64,000 nt of DNA from Sporobolomyces roseus (GCA_016617785.1 JADILM010000001.1:620001-684000); one strand, 5' to 3'; counted from the stretch's first letter, positions 25,203 through 37,366 are shown. Program-made: numbers and translations. The notes: generated by a model not told the origin, from the letters alone.

Positions 25203-25295
25203 GTTTCAACTTGAAGAGTTCTTCCCTAGCCTCGGGCCGACGACCTCTCTCCTCCCCTCCTTCCACCTTTCATTCACCTCCCAGACGATACAACA
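25203..25295. promoter_or_regulatory. compact bidirectional promoter GAB1 / acyl-CoA dehydrogenase
   Basis: Only 93 bp separate the divergent start codons. It is pyrimidine-rich on the plus strand. No TATA box was seen. Confidence 0.5.
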
Positions 25296-27390
25296 ATGCC
25301 TTACGGATCCTTGACACCCTTTGCCGAACCCGCTTTCTATCGAGTGAGTCCTCCCTTCTCTCCCTCTTTCCCTTTTCCCGCTCCCCACTTTAACCGAGAT
25401 TCCCTTCTCCCCTTCCACTTCCTCCCCTTCCACTCTCTCCTCAACAGGATCTCCCTTCTCCTTACTACAAAGAGTCTCATGAAAGACTACGAAAGGCTAT
25501 ACGGGAATGGACAGAGTGAGTTTTTCTCTCTTTCAAGGAGTTCCTTCGCACTCTTGACTGAAGTGGGATCGTTTCTCCGTATAGCAAATACCTCATGGAC
25601 GTCCCTTACGAATGGGAGGAGGAAACGAAATGCGTCGACCCGAAAGTTTACCAACAAATGGCAGACGACGGTTTACTCGTCGTTCTCGCTTTCGGTACAA
25701 AGATCCCCAAGAAATGGGCGAAACCTGATGGTACCGTCTTTGGTGGTGTCAAGGTCGAGGAATGGGATGGATTGTGAGCTTTTTTCGTCTGGTTTAGGCT
25801 TTTTACTTCGCTGATCTTTCTTCGCTGTCTCAGCCACGACATGATCGTGATCGACGAACTACACCGCTGTGGCAGCCTGGGCGTAGGACAAGGTCTATGT
25901 GGTGGTTTACAGATTGGTGAGACTTTTGGGAACCCTCCTCTTGACCTACCCGCCGAGCTGACGAGCAATCGACTCTTCAGGTATTCCTCCCATCTACAAC
26001 TTTGGCTCTCAAGAGCTTCAAGATCGAGTCCTCCCCGAGATCCTCAGCGGAAAGAAACGTATCTGTCTCGCCATTACCGAGCTCAACGCCGGATCAGATG
26101 TCAAGAACCTTTCGACTTCGGCAGAATTGAGCAAGGATGGCAAGCACTTCATCGTCAACGGTACGAAGAAATGGATCACGAATGGTGTCTACTGTGACTA
26201 CTTCACGACCGCCGTTCGCACTTCTGGCAAAGCGGGAGATCTCAAGGGAATCTCTTTTTTGCTGATTCCGAAGACTGAAGGTGTCACAGCTCGCAAGATG
26301 TCTATGGCGGTGAGTTCTGACTGATATTGAACCCCTCTATGGTCGAGAGCTGACTGGAACGTCGCTCACAGGGCCAACATTCGGCGGGAACGACTTATCT
26401 CACGTTCGAAGTAAGTGCACTATCCTTCGCCAACGTACTCAGAGCTGATGGGAAAGCGTTCGTGAGTAGGATGTCCGAGTCCCAGTCGAAAATCTGATCG
26501 GAGAGCAAGATCAAGGATTCAAGCTCATCATGAGCAACTTTGCTCACGAGAGGTGAGACTGTTCCTATCATCTTTCTCTTCGATGTCGCTGACTACCCAT
26601 CTATCGTCGCAAGGTTGATGATTGCGTACGTTGCACAACGTCTCTCGCGAGTCTGCATCGAGGACGCTCTCAACTACGCTTCGAAGAGGAAGGTGTTTGG
26701 GAAACGATTGATCGATTCGGAAGTGATCCGCAACAAGGTGAGTCTGCTTTTCTGACTGTGACCGAATAAGCGACTGACCTGGTGTGTAGTTTGCAAACAT
26801 GGCGAGAGTTGTCGAAGCGCAACAAGGTGAGCCTACTCTTCTGCCATGACTCTGCTACGATTACTAACGACTCCTTGATACATAAGCTTGGCTCGAGGTT
26901 TGCTTTTCTCTTTCACTATTCCGCGTCGGCGAGCTGATATAGAGCTCTCTACTTTGCAGTCAATCGTCTACATCTCGAACAACCTCCCTCACGATCAAGC
27001 GAATGCGAAACTCGGAGGATTGACCGCTCTAATTAAAGCGAACGCATCTATCGCTCTCGAATTGGTGGCAAAGGAGGCAGTACAGATCCTAGGAGGTATT
27101 GGATTGACGAAGGGAGGAATCGGAGAGCGTATCGAGCGAATTAGGCGTGATGTTACCGGAGTCAAGATCCCAGGAGTGAGTCTTTCGCACCTTTCTTTCG
27201 TCGTTTCTCGTGATGTCGACTGACTTTCTCGATTGTTCATAGGGATCTGAGGAGATTATGCTCGATAACGCAGTTCGTGAGTCGAAAGAAAACGCCATCG
27301 TCCCTTTCTTTCGACTTTGACTGATTCCTCGTTCTCGCTTGAACAGGTCAAGAGATCCGTCTCGCCCTCAGTATGGGTGCGAAACTATGA
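25296..27390 (+). CDS. Acyl-CoA dehydrogenase family protein
   Basis: Thirteen exons (25296-25343, 25448-25515, 25585-25773, 25834-25916, 25981-26309, 26372-26410, 26470-26552, 26614-26737, 26790-26826, 26887-26897, 26960-27175, 27243-27276, 27347-27390) give 434 residues. Family motifs are present: ICLAITELNAGSD and GTKKWITNG (FAD and substrate binding), FEDVRVPVENLIGE, ASKRKVFGK, and QILGGIGLTKGG. Known role: FAD-dependent alpha,beta-dehydrogenation of acyl-CoA. Exon 10 is an 11-nt micro-exon. Where many family members have a catalytic Glu in a YEGT motif, this protein reads IPGGSEE. I see no clear mitochondrial presequence or PTS1. Confidence 0.93.
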
Positions 27391-27658
27391 GCGTATGAGT
27401 CTCGCTCGAATACTCTAGTCTATCATCGGTGTATTGGTACTTTTCTCTCGGATGTACGGAATCTCGATCGTCAAGTTTCTCTTACGCGACTCGTTGCGAA
27501 CTCCGCTAAGCGATCGAGATTGCGAGGGAGGCTATGATATCTATGAGGCTATGCAGGGTCAAGAGCGCGGTGAGTGAAAGACCGGCTAGAGACACGCTTC
27601 TTCAGCACGCGAACTCGCCTTTCGCTCTCTCTTCTCTTGCAACCACTTCTCCCGGGTC

Positions 27659-28918
27659 ATGTCACAATTGCTCGGAGCCTCTTCAATCGTCCCGCAAACT
27701 GTCGATAGCATTCTCGACATCATCAACGAGATTGGTCAACATTGGCTCGACACCGCGAAATCACGCTGGTTCGGTCCACGTTTGCGCCTCGAGGTAGCCT
27801 GCATGTAACTCTGGCGAGAGGATACGACTCAGTACATTCGATCTGTCATGCCGGGACTCGGTCTTCGACTTCAAAACATGCAAAGTGCTGAAACCGAGTA
27901 CGCATTCGTCGTCGAGCACTACAAGTACATCAAGAATTACTTCATCAAAATCGACGAAGGATGTCATCGCCCTGGGCAGCTACATCCGAAGTACTGGGAA
28001 CCGACTGATCTCGTGAGGTTTTCGGCGTTTCGAGAGGCATTGTCTGATTCTCATTGGTTTTTTCTGACAGCCCCGCATAGCGACCAACCTGGAATTTGCG
28101 GAAGACGACGAGGATTCCAGAGACAGGTTCAAAAAGAGCTTCGACGGAGCCCTCAAAGGGTATGGGTCAATCATGGTACGCAAGCTTTCGTAAATTTTGC
28201 GAAAACGGTTCGAAGCTGATTGACACTCCTCTCCCCAGGTCACCTTGCGCCTCTTCGAGATCTCCCTACTCGTACCAAAGCAACACGCTGCAAGCCTACC
28301 CAGTAGCGGACCAGTGAACGGGATCTTGTTGCGCAACTACATTCGTCAAAACGGAGAACAAATTCTTTCTCTCGTCTGGCGTCTCAACAAAGTCGTCGAA
28401 TCAGGCTGGAATCGCTCGACTGTAGAAGATCAACCAGCTCGTTTGAGTCAAGCGGCTCTCCGAAGCGAAGTCACTCGTCTGTTGCTGGCATGCAAAGAAG
28501 AGGTGAAAGCTGAATACGAGAAAGGTCGTAATGACAAAGTAATGACCGAATCACTCATTACCCAACTCGAGAAGAAGATAGTAGAGAAGGCAGAAGACGC
28601 GAAAGCCGTCTCACTTGTACGTTTGACTCATCTCGTCTTCACACTAGCTCATTCGCTCGTTGTGTTCTATAGCCAGACTGGCCAAATGTCCTTGGCAAGC
28701 TCTTCCTTGCCAGCAAAGAACAAGTGAGGCTTCCTATCATCGCTTGTGAGGGTCGTTGAGCAGTAGATCGACCCGCGAGCTGATCACACTTTCTCCCTCC
28801 GTAGCGTGATCGTCGCATCGCAAGATCTCAAACCTCAAACTCTCTTTCGCTCTCCCAATCTCGCGTACCCGAGGAATACATTCCGCAACGTCGTGTTGAG
28901 CAGAACGATGTATCATAG
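27659..28918 (+). CDS. Orphan protein A, all-phase-0 introns
   Basis: Six exons (27659-27793, 27833-28012, 28071-28175, 28239-28616, 28673-28723, 28805-28918) give 320 residues, and every exon is a multiple of three. The protein is helical and charged, with no signal peptide or membrane segment. A stretch around residues 210-250 (LACKEEVKAEYEKGRND and on) looks like coiled coil, and the tail is Ser/Arg-rich. I recognise no domain. Codon use and splice sites match the neighbours, so it is probably a real gene. The first intron is only 39 nt. Confidence 0.6.
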
Positions 28919-29424
28919 TCATAAGGTGGCTTCGCAATGTGTTCTTCGATTTTACTTTCTTCTGATTTCTTTCTATGTCTCCTTCTCTGTACCTGCCAGT
29001 GCCTGTCTTCCCCAAGTGGATTGTTCGTCTTGATTGCCTCTGCGTTGTAAGGATGAATGAGATCACCATTCGAGCGGAGAGCGATTTTCGAAGAGAGGGT
29101 CAAAGCGACGTTTTACATTTTCAGCTCTCTGACCTTCGCTGTACGGTCTGCCAGCGGGATGATAGCATGAGATTCTTGTGATGCTCGCTGAGCTTGAGCT
29201 TATATATCGAGCGGATTTGAGCAAATTTTCTTTAGACTTTTTTCGCCTTCCCTCGAGACGCGCGAGGAATCACAGCGACGAGGGTCGTGAGCTTCTCCTC
29301 ATTCGTGGATCGATCATATCCGCTACTCTCGGCTCCGGTTTCTCCGCGGTCTCGAGAGCGGAACCTATTCTCATCCCTTCCCCTTTCCCCTTCTCTCTCT
29401 TTCCTTTCCTCACGTAGCAACTCA
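28919..29424. other. intergenic, 506 bp
   Basis: Separates two tandem orphan genes. No convincing coding sequence; promoter of orphan B. Confidence 0.4.
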
Positions 29425-31215
29425 ATGTCGACACAGAAGAAGAGTAAAGCCCGCTCCAAACGCTCGAAAGCTCCTGGAGAAACTAGTGAGGATGAGTCTT
29501 TATCCGCCTTCGAAGCAAAAGTCGACGCAATCAAAGCCAAGTGGGACAGAGAGAACGGCACGGAATTGTGTAAAACTGTTGGAGGCACAGAATGGAGCAG
29601 TCAAGGATGGTCTGACAACTTCAAAGCCGCATTTCATTCTGTCGCATGGGAAGAACAGTCGAAAACTTGGAAGTCGGGCACGATCAATTGGCTTACTGAT
29701 CGACAAGGTCAGGACATCTACAAGAGCGATTTCGTACGTGGCATAAATCTATACACAGTCGGATCAAGCTGACATTCCGATTTGGCAGCCATCGATCGAA
29801 CGCTTCCTCAAATCGCGAAAGGTCTTACCGGTACCACATCTCGCGCTGGATGACAAGGGTCTGAGTTGGCTACAAACAATCATAGTGCGTGTCCCTCTCA
29901 ACAGTCTCTTCTCTTGACATCGTGCTGAAAGTGTCATCGGAAGGACAGAAACAAGATTTCGAGTCGCTCGTTCGTCGCAAAACTCTAGAAAGCCCTCCCG
30001 ATCAGGCCAGCATTAGGGGGGAATGCAGGAGATTGCTGCTTGAGATTGCGAAGCTGCTCAACATGGTTGACACAAAGTACGGTTGTGGGCGTTTACACAG
30101 ACTTTCCGTCTTCGCGGAGAACGTTTTGAGCATGCGAGACAAGACAGCCTCAACCGAAGTTTACGTGGTTTTGAAAGCTTGTAAGGAAATTGTTAGCCTG
30201 GCGCGCGACGACAAATTTGCGATCCCGACATCAGCTGTCGTTGCTTACTACATTGTTCGTTGTCCCCTTTTCGCTCGTATCCGACGAGACCTTCGATACT
30301 GACGCCTATGGATGCTCCAGCCTCTGATCGAAGTCATCAAAGAGGCCGCAGGCGAGGCAGTCGCTGAGGTAAACAGTCAGGCCAAATCAAAGATAAACGC
30401 CAGGAATTCGGCGAAAGTAAGTTCTGCGATGCCTTCTCCTACAAGACTGTCTCTATTGAATTCATCTGATGTACGTCTATTTTTTGCATCCGTCTAGCAA
30501 GCTATTTCAGAGGTTCTCAATGACGATGCAAGCGACTACGACTCGGAAGAAAGAGCGGGTACAGAGCGGGAGGAGACTCCGAAGAGAGTAAGTGCCTCTA
30601 CACTGTCATCTGCTCTATCAGCATCTCATTGAAGAAGTACTGATAACGCTGAGTGATCTGCGCAGGCGTACACCCCCGTCTCGAGACGAGCCTCTCCAAA
30701 CGACGGACCCTCGAACCCAAGCGAACCCTCACTCGCGAGAGCACACTTTTCACGCAGGATTGAGAATATTGCTCTCCACTACGGAAGCTACCGCGAACGG
30801 TTCCACAACGAGGGAGGAGAAGCACTGAAAGCGAGACTTTTCGAGCTCTGGAAATGTTTCCACTATGGATACAACGAGGAGCTGGACTGGCTCATTGCTG
30901 GACTCGAGAGCCTACTAGATCGTGAGCCTCTCTTGCCCAATCCCAAGACTATCGTACGTTTTCTCCCGTTTTCCACTCTCGTGCCGTCCTCGACTATTGA
31001 CCCCCGAAACACCGATCTTCTATGGTGCAGCCTCGCTCAAAGGAAGAACTCGAAATGTTATGGGAGATCACCAGGAGTCACAAAGAGAGTGAGTTTTGCT
31101 TGTCGATTCGATTAACCGCCCATATCGGAATTGACCTTTCGATGATGCAGAGACTCCTCATTTTGGATACTTCGACCACTGGCGCAAGTATGGATGGTAC
31201 CCGCGTCGAGAGTAG
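29425..31215 (+). CDS. Orphan protein B, almost all phase-0 introns
   Basis: Eight exons (29425-29733, 29789-29884, 29949-30254, 30321-30416, 30498-30587, 30666-30953, 31031-31088, 31151-31215) give 435 residues. Six of the seven introns are phase 0 and the last is phase 1. It begins MSTQKKSKARSKRSK, a basic stretch that could be a nuclear localisation signal. Helical central regions (including a repeated NSQAKSKINARNSAK-type segment) follow, then an acidic/Ser linker and a Trp/Tyr-rich C-terminus ending FGYFDHWRKYGWYPRRE. I recognise no domain. Same strand, style and intron phase as orphan A, but I see no clear sequence similarity between them. Confidence 0.6.
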
Positions 31216-31505
31216 CCAAGTCTCACAAGCATGTCTGTCACGACAGAGCGCACCCATTCGTCGAAATATCTCTTCCCTCCGATTCCCTCCGATTCCTGTT
31301 TGTTTCCCGTCTGTCCTCCCGCAATTGTAGTAACTTCTTGTACTTCCTTTCGTGCTGTCTGATCAGGCGAGCGGCGGTCTGTCACCGCTCGTCTTGAGAG
31401 AAGAGGAGGAAATAATACCATTCGAACCCTTGACGATGCTGAACTGAACGTATTGCACTGCGATTTACATCTACGCTCTCCCGCTCTCCCGCTCTTCGAC
31501 CTTCC

Positions 31506-32558
31506 CTACCCAAGCACTTGATTCTTCTTACTCTTCTTCTTCTTTGGACCTTTTGTAAAACTTCTCCAATCCGTCACTCGATCTTCCCTACTCCCTGTTG
31601 GAGCGATATCGTTCCATCAGTCTCCGTCCCTCGAGTACACAGATCAAGAGAGTGACTGCTTACCTTCCCACCGTTCCTTCTCGTCCGCTTTCCGTTTCCT
31701 CTCTGCTACTGCATCCTCGACTCTCTTAGCTTCGGCACCTTCCGCAATCATAGTCATTTTCTGTACCCTATTTCTCGATCCCATCTGATCAGCATCTTAT
31801 TCTCACTCACGCGAGAGGGAGAGCTCTTACCTGCGTCTCCTCAATTCATCATCAACCATGATTTCTTTCGCTTTCTTCCTCACCCTCTCCTTCAAATCTC
31901 CTTTCCCATCTTCCGATTTCCCGAGTGCCTTCAACTTGTCATGATCGTTTGGTTGATCCGGTTTCAACCCGACTTCTCTCAGCACCAGCATTCTCGCATC
32001 CCTCAAAGTATCATCTAATGGATTTCGTTTCGTCGGATCCGAGAGTTCCGTTTGCGCCTATCCGATCAAAGAAGGGTCAGCGCGTGAAAGAAGGGTGAGG
32101 AGAAGGGGGGTAGAGAGGAGAGGAAGTACTTTTTTGAGTAAATCGAACGCTTCGATACCTCTAGGATGTTTCAGTTTGTCTGGATGAATCAATAATGATT
32201 TCTTTCGATACGCTCGTTCTAATCACTCACTCACTCACTCGTTGATGAGCGTACTCACTAAAAGGGAGAGAGGAGAGAGAGGACTTGCGGATATCTTGAT
32301 CTGTGATTCCAGAATCTGGCATCCAGTTCAACTCTAGGATTTCATATGGGTTCAATTTGAAGCATGCGAGTACTCGTAGCACCTGTAAGACTGTTTGGAT
32401 CAGCTCAGTATGGAGAGAGAGAGAGGGGAGTTAGTTACCTCTGATTCCCTCGATAAGAGAGAGGCTTCCTGATTCAAGATCTTTTCAAACTCTACATCAT
32501 CGAATAGAGGATCATCATCTTGTTGTTCTTGTTTGGCTTTGCCTTTGATATCTGACAT
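31506..32558 (-). CDS. SPF31: J-domain spliceosome-associated protein, SPF31/DNAJC8
   Basis: Six exons (32558-32439, 32382-32289, 32218-32130, 32057-31831, 31767-31664, 31594-31506) give 240 residues. The J domain starts NPYEILELNW and holds the HPD tripeptide in YRKKSLLIHPDKLKHP. The rest is a charged helix with a Lys-rich end (TDWRSFTKGPKKKKSKK), the layout of DNAJC8. Known role: nuclear co-chaperone found with splicing factors. The second intron is GC-AG (32288-32219, donor GCAAGT); using it restores DQDIQRAYRKK exactly. The start codon is 65 bp from that of GUP1 on the other strand. Confidence 0.93.
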
Positions 32559-32623
32559 TGTCGAGTTGAAGTGAAAGAGGTAACGAGTTCATCTTGACTC
32601 CGTACTCGCTTACAATTCCCTCG
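32559..32623. promoter_or_regulatory. very short bidirectional promoter SPF31 / GUP1
   Basis: 65 bp separate the two divergent start codons, so each gene's promoter or 5' UTR must overlap the other's, or one start lies further in. GUP1 has a later in-frame Met (MTQWSL) that could be used. Confidence 0.45.
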
Positions 32624-35044
32624 ATGCAACCATTTGATCGAGTAGCATCTCCTACACCTCAAACAATACATCAACGAATGACCCAATGGTCTCTAACAGA
32701 TCTTACCGTCTCAATTCCAAATTCCTCCTCCTCCTTTAAGAACCCCACATTATCAACTACAACTCCTTCTCCCTCAACTAGATCAAGACGGAACACCAAA
32801 GAGTTCTATTTCTACTACTTGATCTTCCTCGTAGTAGTACCCAATATGTATCACTCTGCTGTGAAAATTTCATCAAGTTTCGTTCAACCTCTCTTTCCCT
32901 TCTTCTCTCTCTCTCGCTAACTAAGCTTCTTTGATGGTTTAGGTAAGAATCCATTATATTGGACTTATCAACACAAATTATCACAAGGTTGGTTCTTCAA
33001 TTGGAAAGTAGTAAGTGACCCTTTCCTTTCTCTCTCTCTCACTCTAAATTCGCTCAAAACTAAACTCTCTCTCTCGGGTAGGATAACTCTGATCATCAAT
33101 ATTACCTATTCCGTTCCCACCTCCCCCTCTTATCAATCCTCTTCATTTCCTACCTCTTGCTCTCTCACCTCTCGCGTCGAATCCTCCCCGAAACTAGAAC
33201 TGCTCGTTCTCATTTCATTCTCGGATTCTCATTCGTCATGCTAGCTGCATTACATGGAACGAGTTTGATCAAGATGTTGATCATCTTGTGGCTCAATTGG
33301 AGGATTGCGAGAATCGCTTTGAGCGAGGACAAGGGAAAGAGTGTGAGGAGGGAATGGGTTCCTTATTTGACTTGGGGATTCAATGTGGGAATGTTGTTCA
33401 TGAATTCAATTCATGGTGGATATGAATTTGGATCGATCTCCTCGACTTTGAATTGGCTCGTTAGTCGGGATCATTTCTTCGAAAAAAGCTCTTCATATGA
33501 CTGACTCTTTCCTTCGTCGTTTTGTGCTTTGGAATTTAAGGACGAGTACAAAGGTTTGTTACCGAGATGGCAGATCATGTGGAATATCTCAATGTTGAGG
33601 ATCATCTCGTTCAATATGGAACTCTATTGGTCATCAATCTCAACGAGCTCTGTTCCCTCTTCCTCAGTGCGTCTTTCCCTTTCCCTCCTCGGCCCTGCTC
33701 TATCTCATCTCTTCTATTCATAGGTCCCACTCACTCCACGCGCTCTCCAGCAATCGACGACAATCTCCCCCGATCCCGTCTCGAACAACTTCTCATTCCC
33801 TTTATTCCTCTCCTACGTCTTCTACCCACCTCTCTACCTCGCAGGTCCAATCCTATCTTACCCATCCTATCTCTCCCAACTCGTTCCCTCCTCCTCCTCA
33901 TCCGAGTCGGAAGATGAAACCTCCATCTCCTCGATCCTTCGATACGGTTTCAGATTCTTGACGAGTTTGGGAACGATGGAGTTTGTATTACATAGTATGT
34001 ATGTAGTAGCGATCAAAGATTCTCCTGGTGATTGGTGGATCAATTTGGGTCCTATGGAAGTATCAATGATTGGATTTTGGAATTTAATCATCGTTTGGTT
34101 AAAGGTTCGTTTCCCCCTTTTTTTCCTTCCCTCCCTCTCCCTTCTTCTTCTTGAGTAGAGGGAAAAAAGCTGATAAGAGAAATGAGATGGGGAGAAATAG
34201 TTGTTGATACCATGGAGGTATTTCAGATTGGTCAGTTTAATGGATGGGATCAATCCACCGGAGAACATGGTCAGATGTATGGCGAATAATTATTCGACTC
34301 TCGGATTCTGGAGGAGTTGGCATAGATCTTACAACCTCTGGATTATCCGGTACGTACCTCTTGACTCTTCTTTGGATGAGAATGAAATTGATCGAGGAGA
34401 GAGAGAGGGAATGACTAGGTATTTGTACGTACCGTTGGGAGGGAGTAAAAGACCTCTACTTTCGACTTTGGTCGTGTTTACTTTTGTCGCGTTGTGGCAT
34501 GATTTGAGTATGAAGTTGTTGGCGTGGGGATGGATAGTCAGTCTGTTCGTCATTCCCGAAATGATCTGCACTACTTTGATCTCCTATAAAAAAGTGAGTT
34601 TTTCCTCTACTTGTCATGTTCGAGAGTGAGCTGATTCGGATCAAATGAGTAGTACGGGGAGAATTGGTGGTATAGGCATCTGGCGGCGGTGGGGGGAGTG
34701 TTCAATGTTTTGTTGATGATGACTGCTAATTTGGTTGGATTCGTCGTTGGGATCGATGGTGCGAAAGGATTATGGACGAAAATGTTGGGGACTACGGATG
34801 GTAGGTCTCTCCGAACCTTTCTCTCCACGTGTTTCGAGAAGCTGGGCTGATGGGATTGAGTGGAATTAGGGAGGGTGTTCATGGGTTTAGCGAGTTGTTG
34901 TTTGTTCGTCGCGGTTCAAGTCATGTTCGAATACAGGCAAGTTCTGGTTCTCGCTCATCTCATAGTCTTGTACGATCGCTGATGAGCTTGTGTGGAACTT
35001 GTAGGGAGGAAGAACGTCGAAAAGGAGTAAATCGTAGATGTTGA
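32624..35044 (+). CDS. GUP1: Membrane-bound O-acyltransferase GUP1
   Basis: Ten exons (32624-32876, 32943-33010, 33082-33459, 33541-33666, 33724-34104, 34201-34349, 34419-34593, 34653-34800, 34870-34936, 35005-35044) give 594 residues. The MBOAT core is clear: [20 protein letters not shown] followed by [13 protein letters not shown], and the catalytic histidine in [16 protein letters not shown]. About ten hydrophobic segments are present. Known role in yeast: ER enzyme that puts a long fatty acid on the sn-2 position of GPI-anchor lipid; the family also includes HHAT-like proteins. A Ser/Glu/Asp-rich loop precedes the core. The ninth intron is GC-AG (34937-35004, donor GCAAGT). Confidence 0.94.
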
Positions 35045-35185
35045 TCATCGCGGTCGGTTTTTGTTTTGCATCGTTTACGCATATCTACGCATATAGCTGT
35101 ATTGTATTATCGTTTTCGCATCTATTAGCTCTAGAGAGATCAATAAATGACAATGCTGGTAATACCTTGCATTCGACAGAATGAT

Positions 35186-37366
35186 CTACTTTTGTTCCTC
35201 TTCTCCGTCATCCTCTTCGATCCCTCGTACTTCCCATTCTCCACTGACGTCCCATCGACTTCCAGGAGCTTTCGCACTGACGTATTTGACGAATCCCAAA
35301 ACTCCAGGGTCCCTCAACACCAAATGCAATCGGTTGAAAGTCGGTTCGAGACTCAACAAAGTCGAGTCGTCTTCCTCCATCTCCTCCTCTTGTTCTCCTT
35401 CTTGTGTTTGCTCAGCCCCGTGCTCTTTCTCACTCTCCTCCGATTTCGATTTTCCTCCTCCTCCTCCTCCATAAGTAGCTTCATCTCCCCCTTCATCTCC
35501 AACGAGCCAAATATCCCAACCACCTGCTTCACCTGCCTCCCAAATCTCCTGATCCTCTTCCTCCTCCTGTTTAGGGGTCAAGTTCAATCCGATATCTAAT
35601 TTCGCTTGAGGTCCTTCTTCTTCATTTCCTTCTTCTCCTTCGTTTGCTGCGGGTTCACCTCGTGCGAGAGTGTAGTCGAGTCCAGGTCGGAATCGACGAA
35701 TGTTGGTGGTATGCGCGACGGGGAGGAGGGAAGTGAGAGTAGCGATCAAAGAGGCGAATGCAGAGGATTGGAAGAGGGTCTCGAGTTCGGTGAGGAGGGT
35801 TTCGAGGCGTTCTGAGGGTGACGTTGAGGTGGAGAGGGAGAGGTAGCGTTGCAAGTGAGGAGGTCCCACAACTTGCCATCCTTGTTCTTCTCCAGTCGTG
35901 TGAGCGGGAATCAAGTTGACTTTCTGACCATTAACTGTAACTCCTCTTCGATCTTTCTCAGTTTCGAGATCTTTCGCTTTGATAAGAGATTCGAGTTCGG
36001 TCGCGATCGAGGGAGAGAGGAAATCGGATAAGACGAGGTGGGAAGTTTCGACGAATTGCGATCGAAGGTGAGAGATGATTTTGGGAGACGTGTAGGCCGA
36101 GTTGAGGTACTTTGAGAGGTAGGCGAGATCGGAAGAGGAAGGGACAGTAGGTAAGGGGAGGGAGAGAGGTTCAGGATAAGGTGTAGGAGCAGAAAGAGTC
36201 GTTGCATACTAAATCTCGATATGATGCGTCAGCCTTGTTCGAAGCTCGATTGAGAAGAGGGTTGGACGTACGAGTTGCTGCAGACTACTCTTTGGCATGA
36301 AACCTTCACTTCCTTCGTAACCTTCTTCTCCCTCGACCGGTTTGTGAAACCAACCTGAGAGACTGACTCGAGCTCCAACTCCTCCCTTTTGACCATCTCC
36401 TACGACTGCGACTTCCTCAACAGAGTGGAAAGAGTGTCCAGGTTGGACTTCGAAGAATACGAATTGATTGAAAGAAGGCTGCGAACAGGCATTCGGGTTA
36501 GCGAGAACTTCAAGAGGTGGACTAGAGATGAGGACTAACGGGGATAATGACAGTAGGCTTTGAGGCGGGTATATTGGGTCGATCGGGGTTCTCGTCGTCT
36601 GCTTTGACTACTGGGTAAAGCTCGAGGGCTCCTCCCCACTGTCGAGATCAACGAGAGCGACCGTCAGAAAAAGTCGCAAAGGTCGAAAGTCAAGCGAGGG
36701 AATCACCTCAGGTTTCCACGCAGGTTCATCGAGAGGTAGGTACAGAATGAATGAGATCCTTCTTGTACCGATAACATCGTCGTGATTGAGTAGATAACAC
36801 CCTTGACGGTATTCGGCGCAACTCATATCCGTCTTGCTTCCACTCAATGGCCCACACCCAGTCACTTTCTGTAAGAACTTGCGAAAGGTTTCCGAGTAAA
36901 GAGCATCTCGAAGTTGGAGGAGAGTTGGAAGAAGTGCGAGTTCAGATTGAGGAAGTCCAGAGAGGTTGGTCAAATCTCCCGTTTGATTGATCTGTGGAAT
37001 GATGGAGTCTGAGCTTATAGTTGTTAAAATATTTGCTCGAGCAGCTCTAGCTCACCTTGTCTGTTGTGGACGGAGGGAAAGGTTAAGCAAGATCTAGTTT
37101 TTTGATGATGATGGGAAAAGCGTACAGATATCAGTCTCCTTCTCTGTAAAGCTCAGCTGTTCTGTAATCTCCTGCCTAGCCTTTCTCAAAAAGTCTTGAT
37201 CAAACAGCTGATTGATCACGGCGTGTCGGTAAGGTGTTGAAGAAGAGTGATTTTTTTGAAGTTTCTCTAGGTTCTCTGCTTGTAGCAGAGTAGGGTGGAA
37301 GGGTAGAGGTGCTTCATTCGAAGTCTTTTGTCGCTTAGCTGATGGTTCGGGAGGTGGTGAAGTCAT
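35186..37366 (-). CDS. TPA1: Prolyl 3,4-dihydroxylase TPA1/OFD1
   Basis: Six exons (37366-37126, 37060-37056, 36991-36707, 36638-36540, 36478-36272, 36208-35186) give 619 residues. The 2-oxoglutarate/Fe(II) oxygenase core has the HxD iron motif in [15 protein letters not shown], the second His in [11 protein letters not shown], and the 2OG-binding Arg just before LSGWFHKP. A second, degenerate double-stranded-helix domain follows, broken by a long Glu/Gly-rich acidic insertion. Known role: hydroxylates ribosomal protein uS12, affecting termination fidelity, and in fission yeast controls the sterol regulator Sre1. Exon 2 is 5 nt (ACAAG) and recreates the conserved ETDIYKINQTGDL. Confidence 0.93.
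37056..37060 (-). other. TPA1: 5-nt micro-exon of TPA1
   Basis: The five bases ACAAG on the minus strand are flanked by CAACAG upstream and GTGAGC downstream. Included, they turn T|AC AAG into Tyr-Lys and keep the frame between exons 1 and 3, giving the conserved DIYKINQTGDL. Skipping it would shift the frame. Confidence 0.8.

Noticed and set aside
32221..32240. Short CACT tandem run as a regulatory repeat
   Set aside because: Only four to five units inside an intron of SPF31; ordinary low-complexity sequence.
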